NCBI GenBank assembly: GCA_964521075.1 | Contig: CAZFPI010000095.1 | Span: 1-10,112, forward strand | Origin: Sterolibacterium sp964521075 | GTDB taxonomy: Bacteria > Pseudomonadota > Gammaproteobacteria > Burkholderiales > Rhodocyclaceae | Length of the DNA stretch: 10,112 nucleotides | Direction of reading: 5' to 3' | Shown here: positions 4,687 to 10,112 of the stretch, piece by piece | How positions within the stretch are numbered: position 1 is the stretch's first letter | Layout: the number at the start of each line of letters is the position of its first letter | Notes under the pieces: generated by a model | What the model was told of the DNA's origin: nothing | The model's input: the letters and a program-made list of their open reading frames with translations, nothing else | The model's database searches: none | Program-made: the position numbers and the translations under genes

Positions 4687-6750
4687 ATGACCAAACCCGG
4701 CCGTAACGCCCCCTGCCCTTGCGGCAGCGGCAAAAAATTCAAGCAGTGCTGCCAGCACAGCATGGCCACGCCAGCCGCATCAGCCAAGAGAGCGGAAGAG
4801 TTTCTGCTTTATTGCCATCAGGGTAATGTCTTGTACAAGCAGGGTGATCTGGCCGGCGCGCGCCGCAGTCTTGAACACGCACTGACGCTCAAGCCGGATG
4901 AAGCGGCGACGCATTACGATCTTGCTGTTGTGCTCACACACTTGAATGAACTCCCGCCTGCCATCGCGCATTACCGCGAGGCGATCCGCCTCCAGCCGGA
5001 AAATGCCGAATCGTATTGCAATCTGGGGGCCTTGCTGGATACGCAAGGGCAGATTGACGAGGCCATCGCCTGTTACCGGCAGTCCCTGGCTCTGGATGCT
5101 TCGGGGGCGGAAACACATTTTTGTCTGGCGGCGGCACTCGTGAAGAAGGGGGAGGTCGACGCGGCGATACAAAGCTATCTTTGCGCGATTGCCTTCAAGC
5201 AGGATTTTTCGGCGGCTTATAACAATCTGGGAAAGCTGCTCAAGGAACAGGGAAAACCGGACGCGGAGCGGGTCGTCTATGAGCAGGCCATCGCGGCGAA
5301 CCCCAATGATGCCGAGGCACATGCCAACCAGGCGGATATGCTCAGGGACAGTGGCAACATCGAACAGGCGGCTCTGGCGTACCAGCGAGCTCTGGCGATT
5401 CAACCGGACATGATCCGCGCCAACAACAACCTTGCCCTGGTGCTGCGCCTGATGGCGGATACGGAGGGAGCGAAAACCTGCTACCAGAGGGTGGTTGCTC
5501 ATCCTGACGTCGATGCGCTGGTTTTTTCTGGCTATCTGTTTTTTTTGCAGTATCTTCCGCAGCTTTCTCCAGAGCAGGTTTTTGCCGAACATCGCCGTTT
5601 TTCCGAACGATTCGAAACCCCGCTGAAGTCGAGCCGGCAGCCGCACACCAACTCGCGCGACCCCGGGCGGCGGCTGCGTATCGGCTATGTCTCGGCGGAT
5701 TTTCGCAATCATGCGGTGGCTACTTTCATCGAGCCGATCCTCGCTAATCACGACAAGGCGCAGTTCGAGGTTTTTTGCTATTACAACCACAAGGATGTCG
5801 ATAGCGTCACCGAGCATCTGATGCAGTTTGCGGATCACTGGATTTCCTGCGCTCCGATGTCTGACGACGACCTGGCCGGGCGTATCCGGGCTGATGGCAT
5901 CGATATTCTTGTCGATTTATGCGGCCATACGAGCCATCATCGCCTGCTGGTTTTTGCCCGCAAACCCGCCCCGATCCAGATGACCTGGATCGGTTACGCG
6001 GGTACGACAGGGCTCGATGCCATGGATTACCGGATCACCGATGTCTATATGGACCCCCCGGGGATAACGGAACACTTACACAGCGAGCAGCTGATTCGCC
6101 TGCCCAATCCCGCGCCCTACCGCCCGGAGCCTGGCTGCCCGGAGGTGAATCCCCTGCCTGCACTTGCTGGCCTGCCCTTCACCTTCGGCTCGCTCAATGC
6201 TGTGGTCAAGATCAATCAGGAAGTGGCTAATTTATGGGGGCGCATCCTGAATGCTGTTCCCGGATCACGGCTGATGCTGGGGAATATCACCACGGGGACC
6301 TTGCAAAAAACGCTGATCGAGCGGTTTGGCCGGGCCGGGGTGGATGAGTCGCGGCTGATTTTCCAGCCACGGCGAAACATGCCCGAATATCTGGCATTGC
6401 ATCACCAGATCGACCTTGGGCTGGATCCCTTTCCCTACAACGGCGGGACGACGACAATCCATTCCTTGTGGATGGGCGTGCCAGTGGTGAGCCTCGAGGG
6501 AAAGAACATGGTGTCGCGCTGCGGCTCGACGATGCTATCGCAGGCTGGATTAGCCGAGTTTGTCGTGCCGGATCAGGATGCCTACTTCCGGCTGGCCGTC
6601 GATCTTGCCCATGACCTCCCCAGGCTCAATGCCATCCGGCAAGGCCTGAGAAGCCATATCCGGGCCGGGCAGGCAGATCACCAGAGAATCACGCGGGATC
6701 TGGAAGCGGAATTTCGCACGATCTGGGAAAAATGGTGCTCAGGAACTTGA
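4687..6750 (+). CDS. SEC-C/TPR/OGT-domain (GT41) glycosyltransferase, probable flagellin glycosyltransferase
   Basis: This 687-residue, three-part protein opens with a SEC-C zinc motif: CPCGSGKKFKQCC with C10, C12, C21 and C22, the metal-binding motif found at the C-terminus of SecA. About seven consecutive 34-residue TPRs follow (roughly 40-277), with typical GxxxLK and AIxxYRxAIxxxP signatures. The C-terminal half (about 329-680) is the SPINDLY/O-GlcNAc-transferase type catalytic domain. It shows LRIGYVSADFRNHAV, DLCGHTSHHR, QMTWIGYAGTTGLDAMDYRITD, FGSLNAVVKIN and NGGTTTIHSLWMGVPVVS. Such enzymes transfer a sugar from a nucleotide donor to Ser/Thr of proteins, with the TPRs holding the acceptor. 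The nearby flagellin makes FliC the likely acceptor; donor specificity cannot be read. The ATG at 4687 has GGAG 12 bases upstream, somewhat far. It is the first gene of the operon. The domain calls are secure; the flagellin target is inferred. Confidence 0.88.
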   Translation: MTKPGRNAPCPCGSGKKFKQCCQHSMATPAASAKRAEEFLLYCHQGNVLYKQGDLAGARRSLEHALTLKPDEAATHYDLAVVLTHLNELPPAIAHYREAIRLQPENAESYCNLGALLDTQGQIDEAIACYRQSLALDASGAETHFCLAAALVKKGEVDAAIQSYLCAIAFKQDFSAAYNNLGKLLKEQGKPDAERVVYEQAIAANPNDAEAHANQADMLRDSGNIEQAALAYQRALAIQPDMIRANNNLALVLRLMADTEGAKTCYQRVVAHPDVDALVFSGYLFFLQYLPQLSPEQVFAEHRRFSERFETPLKSSRQPHTNSRDPGRRLRIGYVSADFRNHAVATFIEPILANHDKAQFEVFCYYNHKDVDSVTEHLMQFADHWISCAPMSDDDLAGRIRADGIDILVDLCGHTSHHRLLVFARKPAPIQMTWIGYAGTTGLDAMDYRITDVYMDPPGITEHLHSEQLIRLPNPAPYRPEPGCPEVNPLPALAGLPFTFGSLNAVVKINQEVANLWGRILNAVPGSRLMLGNITTGTLQKTLIERFGRAGVDESRLIFQPRRNMPEYLALHHQIDLGLDPFPYNGGTTTIHSLWMGVPVVSLEGKNMVSRCGSTMLSQAGLAEFVVPDQDAYFRLAVDLAHDLPRLNAIRQGLRSHIRAGQADHQRITRDLEAEFRTIWEKWCSGT

Positions 6751-6765
6751 ACCGCTGGAAATGAC

Positions 6766-7446
6766 ATGACCACCGTCGCCATCATGCAGCCCTATTTTTT
6801 GCCCTATGCAGGTTACTTTCGCCTGTGCGCTGCGGCGGATCTGTTCGTGCTGCTCGATGATGTCCAGTTTCAGCGGCGGGGCTGGGTACATCGCAACCGG
6901 TTGCGAAATCATGACGGCTCGCTTGCCTGGCTAACCTTGCCGCTAATCAAGGGGGAACGCGATACCACGCGCATCATGGATCTGCGCTTCCGGCCAGCGG
7001 CAGAAGAAGAAATGCAGCAGCAGCTACGCCGTTTCCCGCTGGCAGACCAGCCCAATGAGGCAACCCGCCCCCTGATCGCCAGCCTCTGCCCCCGTACCGA
7101 TGATGTGACGGAGTATCTCGCGGCCCAGCTCGACCAGACCTGCCGTCTGCTTGGTATCCCCGCGCACTGGATGCGGTCGAGCGCATTGGGCATCGATCCG
7201 GCCATTCGCCAATGGCAGCGTCTGGTGGCGGTGGCACGGGCCGTCGGGGCGGATACCTACATCAACGCGCCAGGTGGGCGAGATATCTACGATCCGGCCG
7301 ACTTTGAACGTGAAGGGCTGCGTTTGCGCTTCCTGACGCCTTACGATGGCCCGATGGAAAGCATTTTGCAAAGACTGCACGATAGCGATCCGGCCACCGT
7401 GCGGGCTGAAATTGATCAAAACCTCCGGTTCGACGACGATGACTAG
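6766..7446 (+). CDS. WbqC-family protein, candidate sugar N-acyl (aminoacyl) transfer enzyme
   Basis: This 226-residue protein matches the WbqC-like family, found in O-antigen and flagellin-modification clusters. Family hallmarks at the N-terminus are MQPYFLPYAGYF (7-18), LLDDVQF with D31 and D32, and RRGWVHRNRLR with W40, H42, R43, N44 and R45, followed by WLTLPL. There is no signal peptide or membrane segment, so it should act in the cytoplasm. The ATG at 6766 follows the glycosyltransferase stop by 15 bp with a weak GGAA upstream. The 3' end overlaps the ligase start by 8 bp. To my knowledge the family's activity is not well established. Since an AMP ligase and a carrier protein follow, and no other acyltransferase is visible, I infer it may move the carrier-bound acyl group onto the sugar amine. 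The family call is strong; the activity is a hypothesis. Confidence 0.82.
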   Translation: MTTVAIMQPYFLPYAGYFRLCAAADLFVLLDDVQFQRRGWVHRNRLRNHDGSLAWLTLPLIKGERDTTRIMDLRFRPAAEEEMQQQLRRFPLADQPNEATRPLIASLCPRTDDVTEYLAAQLDQTCRLLGIPAHWMRSSALGIDPAIRQWQRLVAVARAVGADTYINAPGGRDIYDPADFEREGLRLRFLTPYDGPMESILQRLHDSDPATVRAEIDQNLRFDDDD

Positions 7447-8980
7447 AACTTATCTGTGTGCACTTTACGACCGGTTTTCCGCCCAGGTAGCTTTGGCACC
7501 CGGGGCATTGGCCCTGCGTTATCCGGATGGACGCACACTGACCCGCGCGCAGCTTGCCGCACTTGCCGAAAAACAGGCTTTCAGGCTCTTCGACCAGGGC
7601 ATCCGCCGGGGCGATGTAGTGGCAATGTTTCACGACAAGGAACCGGCAGGCTACGCCTTGATGCTTGCTTGTCTGAGACTGGGGGCCGCCTGCGTCAATC
7701 TGGATGACAAAAACCCCGCCGCAAGGATCACGGCGATCCTTGCAACCTGTCAGCCTGCGGCAATCTTTGGGCCGGCCACGCTGGCACAAACCGCGAGGGA
7801 GGCTTGCCAGGCGTGGGGGCGGGAGATTTTTCTGCTGGCCGACGATCAAGCTGAACCCCGGGTAAAGCCACCGGAAAGCGACGTCATTGGCACGGATATC
7901 GCCTACATCATGTTCACCTCCGGCTCGACGGGAGTGCCGAAAGGAGTGGCGATCAGCCATGCACAAGTGTCGAACCTGATCGACTGGGCAGCGGAAGAAT
8001 TCGGGATCGGGTCTGCCGATACTCTTGCGAATGCCAACCCGATGTATTTCGACAATTCCGTTTTTGATTTTTACGCTGCCCTGTTCAACGGCGCGACACT
8101 GGCTCCGCTGGGAGCCGAAGTGGTTCAGAACCCGCTGGCCCTGGTGAATGCCGTCGAAAAGGCGGAATGCACCTTGTGGTTCTCCGTCCCTTCGCTGCTC
8201 ATCTACCTCGTGACGACACGTGTACTGACCGCCGAACGCTGGCCGAATGTACGCTGCCTGGCCTTTGGTGGCGAGGGTTATCCCGTACCGGAGCTTCGCA
8301 AGCTGTTTGCCTGTTTTGGCCAACGTGCCCGGCTCGTCAACGTCTATGGCCCAACCGAATGCACCTGCATCTGCTCTGCCCACGAGATTGGAGAGCCCGA
8401 TCTGGCCGATTCGCTTTCCCTGCCGCCGATTGGGCGGCTGGCAAGAAACTTTCGCGGCTTTCTGCTGGAAGAAAATATCCCCGTTGCCCCCGGAGAAGCA
8501 GGCGAGCTTTGCCTGGCCGGCCCCAACGTCGGCCTGGGGTATTACCGCGAACCGGGCAAAACAGCGGAAGCCTTTGTGCCGAACCCTATATGCGACACGC
8601 ATCATGAACGCATGTACCGCACCGGCGACATGATGCGGATTGACCCAGAAACGGGGCTGCTCCATTTCGTCGGCCGCCGGGATCATCAGTTCAAGCACAT
8701 GGGCTACCGGATTGAGCCAGGAGAAATCGAAGCTGCGCTCAACCGTATCGATGGCATCGAACGCTCGCTTGTGGTCTACAAGCGACGACGTCCATCGTTC
8801 GGGGAGATTGTCGGGTTCGTGGCAACGGGCAATGCAGCCATGAACGAGGAAAGCATCAAGGAAGCCTTGCGTACACAGATCCCCGCCTACATGATCCCTT
8901 CGCGTATCGTGCTGCGAAAAAGCCTCCCGGCCAATGCAAACGGCAAGATTGATCGTAACAAACTGCTTGAGGAAGCCTGA
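7439..8980 (+). CDS. AMP-dependent amino-acid/acyl ligase (adenylation domain) loading the adjacent carrier protein
   Basis: This 513-residue stand-alone adenylation enzyme activates a carboxylic acid with ATP and transfers it to a carrier-protein thiol. It shows core motifs A3 MFTSGSTGVPKG (158-169), A5 NVYGPTE (301-307), A7 YRTGDM (393-398), A8 with GRRDHQFK...GYRIEPGEIE, and A10 NGKIDR with catalytic Lys503. The A4 region reads YFDNSVFDF. Its first Asp, residue 205, is at the place where amino-acid-activating domains and DltA use Asp to bind the alpha-amino group, so an amino-acid substrate is plausible. The ATG at 7439 is inside the end of the WbqC gene (ATGACTAG overlap), pointing to translational coupling; the upstream in-frame extension to 7346 overlaps WbqC too far. 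The stop abuts the carrier gene directly. No condensation, thiolation or reductase domain is fused. The substrate is unproven; a short hydroxy acid is the main alternative. Confidence 0.87.
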   Translation: MTRTYLCALYDRFSAQVALAPGALALRYPDGRTLTRAQLAALAEKQAFRLFDQGIRRGDVVAMFHDKEPAGYALMLACLRLGAACVNLDDKNPAARITAILATCQPAAIFGPATLAQTAREACQAWGREIFLLADDQAEPRVKPPESDVIGTDIAYIMFTSGSTGVPKGVAISHAQVSNLIDWAAEEFGIGSADTLANANPMYFDNSVFDFYAALFNGATLAPLGAEVVQNPLALVNAVEKAECTLWFSVPSLLIYLVTTRVLTAERWPNVRCLAFGGEGYPVPELRKLFACFGQRARLVNVYGPTECTCICSAHEIGEPDLADSLSLPPIGRLARNFRGFLLEENIPVAPGEAGELCLAGPNVGLGYYREPGKTAEAFVPNPICDTHHERMYRTGDMMRIDPETGLLHFVGRRDHQFKHMGYRIEPGEIEAALNRIDGIERSLVVYKRRRPSFGEIVGFVATGNAAMNEESIKEALRTQIPAYMIPSRIVLRKSLPANANGKIDRNKLLEEA

Positions 8981-9211
8981 ATGGAAGAAGCGCGAAAACT
9001 ACTCGCCGAGGCATTGCGTATCCCGGTGGACAAAATCACCGACCAGATGCAGATGCGTGATTTACCCTCCTGGGACTCGCTAAACCACATGAACCTGATT
9101 TCACTCGTGGAAGAGCGTTATGCCACCATGCTGACGATGGATGAGATACTCGACATCACATCGGTTCCCGGTCTGGCAAAAGTTCTGGAAAGCAGAAAGG
9201 CAAGAAGCTAA
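8981..9211 (+). CDS. Stand-alone acyl/peptidyl carrier protein
   Basis: This 76-residue carrier protein has the phosphopantetheine attachment site in PSWDSLNHMNL, with Ser33 as the expected modified residue. The D-S-L context, acidic helix-rich composition and the trailing LTMDEILDITSVPGLAKVLE segment are typical of ACP/PCP proteins outside fatty-acid synthesis. Its start codon follows the ligase stop with no gap (TGAATG), and its TAA shares one base with the next start (TAATG), so the three genes should be made in fixed proportion. It most likely receives the activated acid from the ligase just upstream, after modification by a phosphopantetheinyl transferase encoded elsewhere. It is unlikely to be the housekeeping AcpP, whose motif is usually GADSLD. 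Confidence 0.9.
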   Translation: MEEARKLLAEALRIPVDKITDQMQMRDLPSWDSLNHMNLISLVEERYATMLTMDEILDITSVPGLAKVLESRKARS

Positions 9212-9954
9212 TGGATATCCAGGGGGCACGCATCGTGGTGACAGGCGGGGCCGCCGGGCTGGGGCTGGCCATTGCCACGGCATTGCATGAAGCTGGGGCA
9301 ATACCGGTCGTCGTGGATCGGGATGCCGAGGCACTGGCGCGCGTGGGTGCGGCACTGGCCTGCCCGACTTTCCTGGCGGATCTGACATCTGCAGAAGCAG
9401 TCGACGCCATGGTGGAGTCCGTTTGCGCCGGGGGTATGCCGCAAGGACTCATCAACAATGCTGGCATCATCCGCAATGCGCCCTTGCTCAATCTTTTCGA
9501 CCCTGCTGAACGCCGTCATTCTCTCGAGCTGTGGGAGGAGGTCATCGACGTCAACCTGACGGCCGTTTTTCTCGTCACCCGCGCCTTTGTCGCGCGCATG
9601 GCCGAGAAGCGGGTCCGTGGTGTCGTCATCAGCATGAGTTCAATCGCGGCCAAAGGAAACGCCGGTCAGGGAGCTTACGCCGCCGCCAAGGCCGGGGTCG
9701 AAGCCCTGACAAAGTCCTGGGCCCGCGAGCTGGGGCCGCTGGGCTTTCGCTTCATGGCCATCGCCCCCGGATTCATCGACACACCCTCCACGCGGCGTGC
9801 CTTGTCGGAGGAAGTTCTGACCGAGCTCAAACGCCGGACACCACTACGGCGGCTGGGCCAGGCCGAGGAAGTCGCCCAGGCGGTACTCTATGCCCTGAAA
9901 AACGACATGGCGACGGGCAGCGTACTCGAGGTTGATGGCGGGATCACTTTATGA
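9211..9954 (+). CDS. Short-chain dehydrogenase/reductase (FabG-like), probable 3-hydroxyacyl/3-oxoacyl-carrier enzyme
   Basis: This 247-residue classical SDR has the usual length. The nucleotide-binding motif is TGGAAGLG (11-18), followed by LINNAGII, VNLTAVF, catalytic Ser143 in SMSSIA, and Tyr156 with Lys160 in YAAAK. The C-terminal part has APGFIDTP, LRRLGQAEEVA and GSVLEVDGGITL, as in FabG-type enzymes. The second strand ends VVVDRDAE; an acidic residue there usually means NAD(H) rather than NADP(H), so oxidation of a hydroxyacyl group is at least as likely as reduction. The start overlaps the carrier-protein stop by one base, which argues that its substrate is carrier-bound or the finished sugar. 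A 3-oxoacyl reductase role like that proposed for the SDR in the Pseudomonas viosamine cluster is possible. It is the last gene of the operon. Confidence 0.85.
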   Translation: MDIQGARIVVTGGAAGLGLAIATALHEAGAIPVVVDRDAEALARVGAALACPTFLADLTSAEAVDAMVESVCAGGMPQGLINNAGIIRNAPLLNLFDPAERRHSLELWEEVIDVNLTAVFLVTRAFVARMAEKRVRGVVISMSSIAAKGNAGQGAYAAAKAGVEALTKSWARELGPLGFRFMAIAPGFIDTPSTRRALSEEVLTELKRRTPLRRLGQAEEVAQAVLYALKNDMATGSVLEVDGGITL

Positions 9955-9988
9955 GAGCCGGGGGTGGGAATTGAGGCATCGCCGGGCT

Positions 9989-10020
9989 GGCAAGTTAATC
10001 AGCGGTTCCTTAATCTTGCC
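9989..10020 (+). terminator. Hairpin after the operon, weak terminator candidate containing motif copy C
   Basis: GGCAAGTTAA (9989-9998) pairs with TTAATCTTGCC (10010-10020) with one bulged base and an 11-base loop. It begins 34 bp after the dehydrogenase stop. Only CTCTCTTG follows, with no real T-run, so intrinsic termination would be weak. The dispersed TTAATCAGCG motif makes up most of the left arm and loop. Confidence 0.4.
9994..10015 (+). repeat. Dispersed TTAATCAGCG motif, copy C
   Basis: This copy matches 3200-3221 at 19 of 22 positions in the same orientation. It lies 40 bp beyond the last gene of the cassette, while copy A lies at the other outer edge, so the two copies bracket about 6.8 kb of sugar-modification genes. 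Confidence 0.6.
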
Positions 10021-10026
10021 GCTCTC

Positions 10027-10055
10027 TTGTGTATATACAAAACTATGACACAATA
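10027..10055 (+). promoter_or_regulatory. Operator/promoter-like AT-rich stretch before brnT
   Basis: TGTATATACA (10030-10039) is a perfect 10-base palindrome, extended by TT on one side and AA on the other with one mismatch. TTGTGT (10027-10032) could serve as a -35 box with ACAATA (10050-10055) as a -10 box at 17 bp. Toxin-antitoxin operons of the BrnT/BrnA type are autorepressed at a promoter-overlapping palindrome, and this site fits that position. The hexamers are weak, so the operator reading is better supported than the exact promoter. Confidence 0.4.
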
Positions 10056-10060
10056 AACAA

Positions 10061-10112
10061 GTGGAACGATACTTCGAGTGGGACGACAAGAAGGCGGAAA
10101 GCAACTTCCGTA
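10061..10112 (+). CDS. brnT: BrnT-type toxin, N-terminal fragment cut by the window end
   Basis: Only 17 codons are present. Starting at GTG 10061 they read VERYFEWDDKKAESNFR. The FEWD..KA..N pattern is the N-terminal signature of BrnT, a ribonuclease toxin of type II toxin-antitoxin systems, usually followed by KHG and paired with a downstream ribbon-helix-helix antitoxin, BrnA. An in-frame TGA at 10046-10048 leaves GTG as the only start; no clear ribosome binding site precedes it. It is not part of the sugar cassette: it starts 106 bp after the dehydrogenase stop, behind its own palindromic stretch. Confidence is limited by the length visible. Confidence 0.68.
   Translation, partial: MERYFEWDDKKAESNFR

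Noticed and set aside
4780..5838. 352-residue minus-strand open frame
   Set aside because: It is antisense to the TPR region of the glycosyltransferase; the regular 34-residue repeat on the other strand produces a long stop-free shadow.
7346..7438. Upstream extension of the AMP ligase to an ATG at 7346
   Set aside because: It would overlap the WbqC gene by about 100 bp and add residues unlike any ligase N-terminus. The ATG at 7439 in the stop-overlap ATGACTAG fits coupling and family length.
7262..8698. 478-residue minus-strand open frame
   Set aside because: It is antisense to the WbqC end and the AMP ligase with all its motifs. Its composition is typical of a shadow and no family features are visible.

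Overview
The window looks like a piece of a flagellated betaproteobacterial chromosome. Rhodocyclales or Nitrosomonadales type is an impression from GC-rich coding style and protein flavour, not a test. It carries a flagellin operon beside what looks like a dedicated flagellin glycosylation cassette. Sampled coding rows are about 65% G+C, except the sugar aminotransferase gene, which is near 47%.

Left part, 1-691: no credible gene. The stretch is packed with repeats: a 55-bp unit present twice at a 105-bp period, two identical 38-bp copies of a REP-like palindrome, a diverged inverted copy of the same palindrome, another GC-rich hairpin, and a terminator-like hairpin for the genes to the right. 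On the minus strand, flaG (692-1114) lies downstream of a 610-residue flagellin gene, fliC (1207-3039). A strong hairpin separates the two. fliC has a near-perfect sigma-28 promoter (3109-3135), and its predicted transcript begins almost exactly with a stem-loop.

Middle and right part: a VioA-like dTDP-viosamine aminotransferase gene (3220-4332, minus) is divergent from a tightly packed plus-strand operon of five genes. These are a SEC-C/TPR/OGT-type (GT41) glycosyltransferase (4687-6750), a WbqC-family protein (6766-7446), an amino-acid/acyl AMP ligase (7439-8980), a stand-alone carrier protein (8981-9211) and a short-chain dehydrogenase (9211-9954). Spacings are 15 bp, an 8-bp overlap, direct abutment and a 1-bp overlap, so co-transcription and translational coupling are likely.

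Working model: VioA makes dTDP-4-amino-4,6-dideoxyglucose. The ligase activates an acid and loads it on the carrier protein, and the dehydrogenase adjusts the bound acyl group. The WbqC-type protein is a candidate for moving that acyl group to the sugar 4-amine. The SEC-C/TPR glycosyltransferase then places a sugar on flagellin. This resembles the viosamine-based flagellin decoration known in Pseudomonas, but no ketosynthase, methyltransferase or VioB-like acyltransferase is visible here, so the N-acyl chemistry may differ. A 17-22 bp dispersed motif lies at both outer edges of the cassette and once, inverted, in its middle.

The right edge (from 10061) holds the first codons of a BrnT-type toxin gene preceded by a palindromic, AT-rich operator/promoter-like stretch; the gene is cut by the window end.
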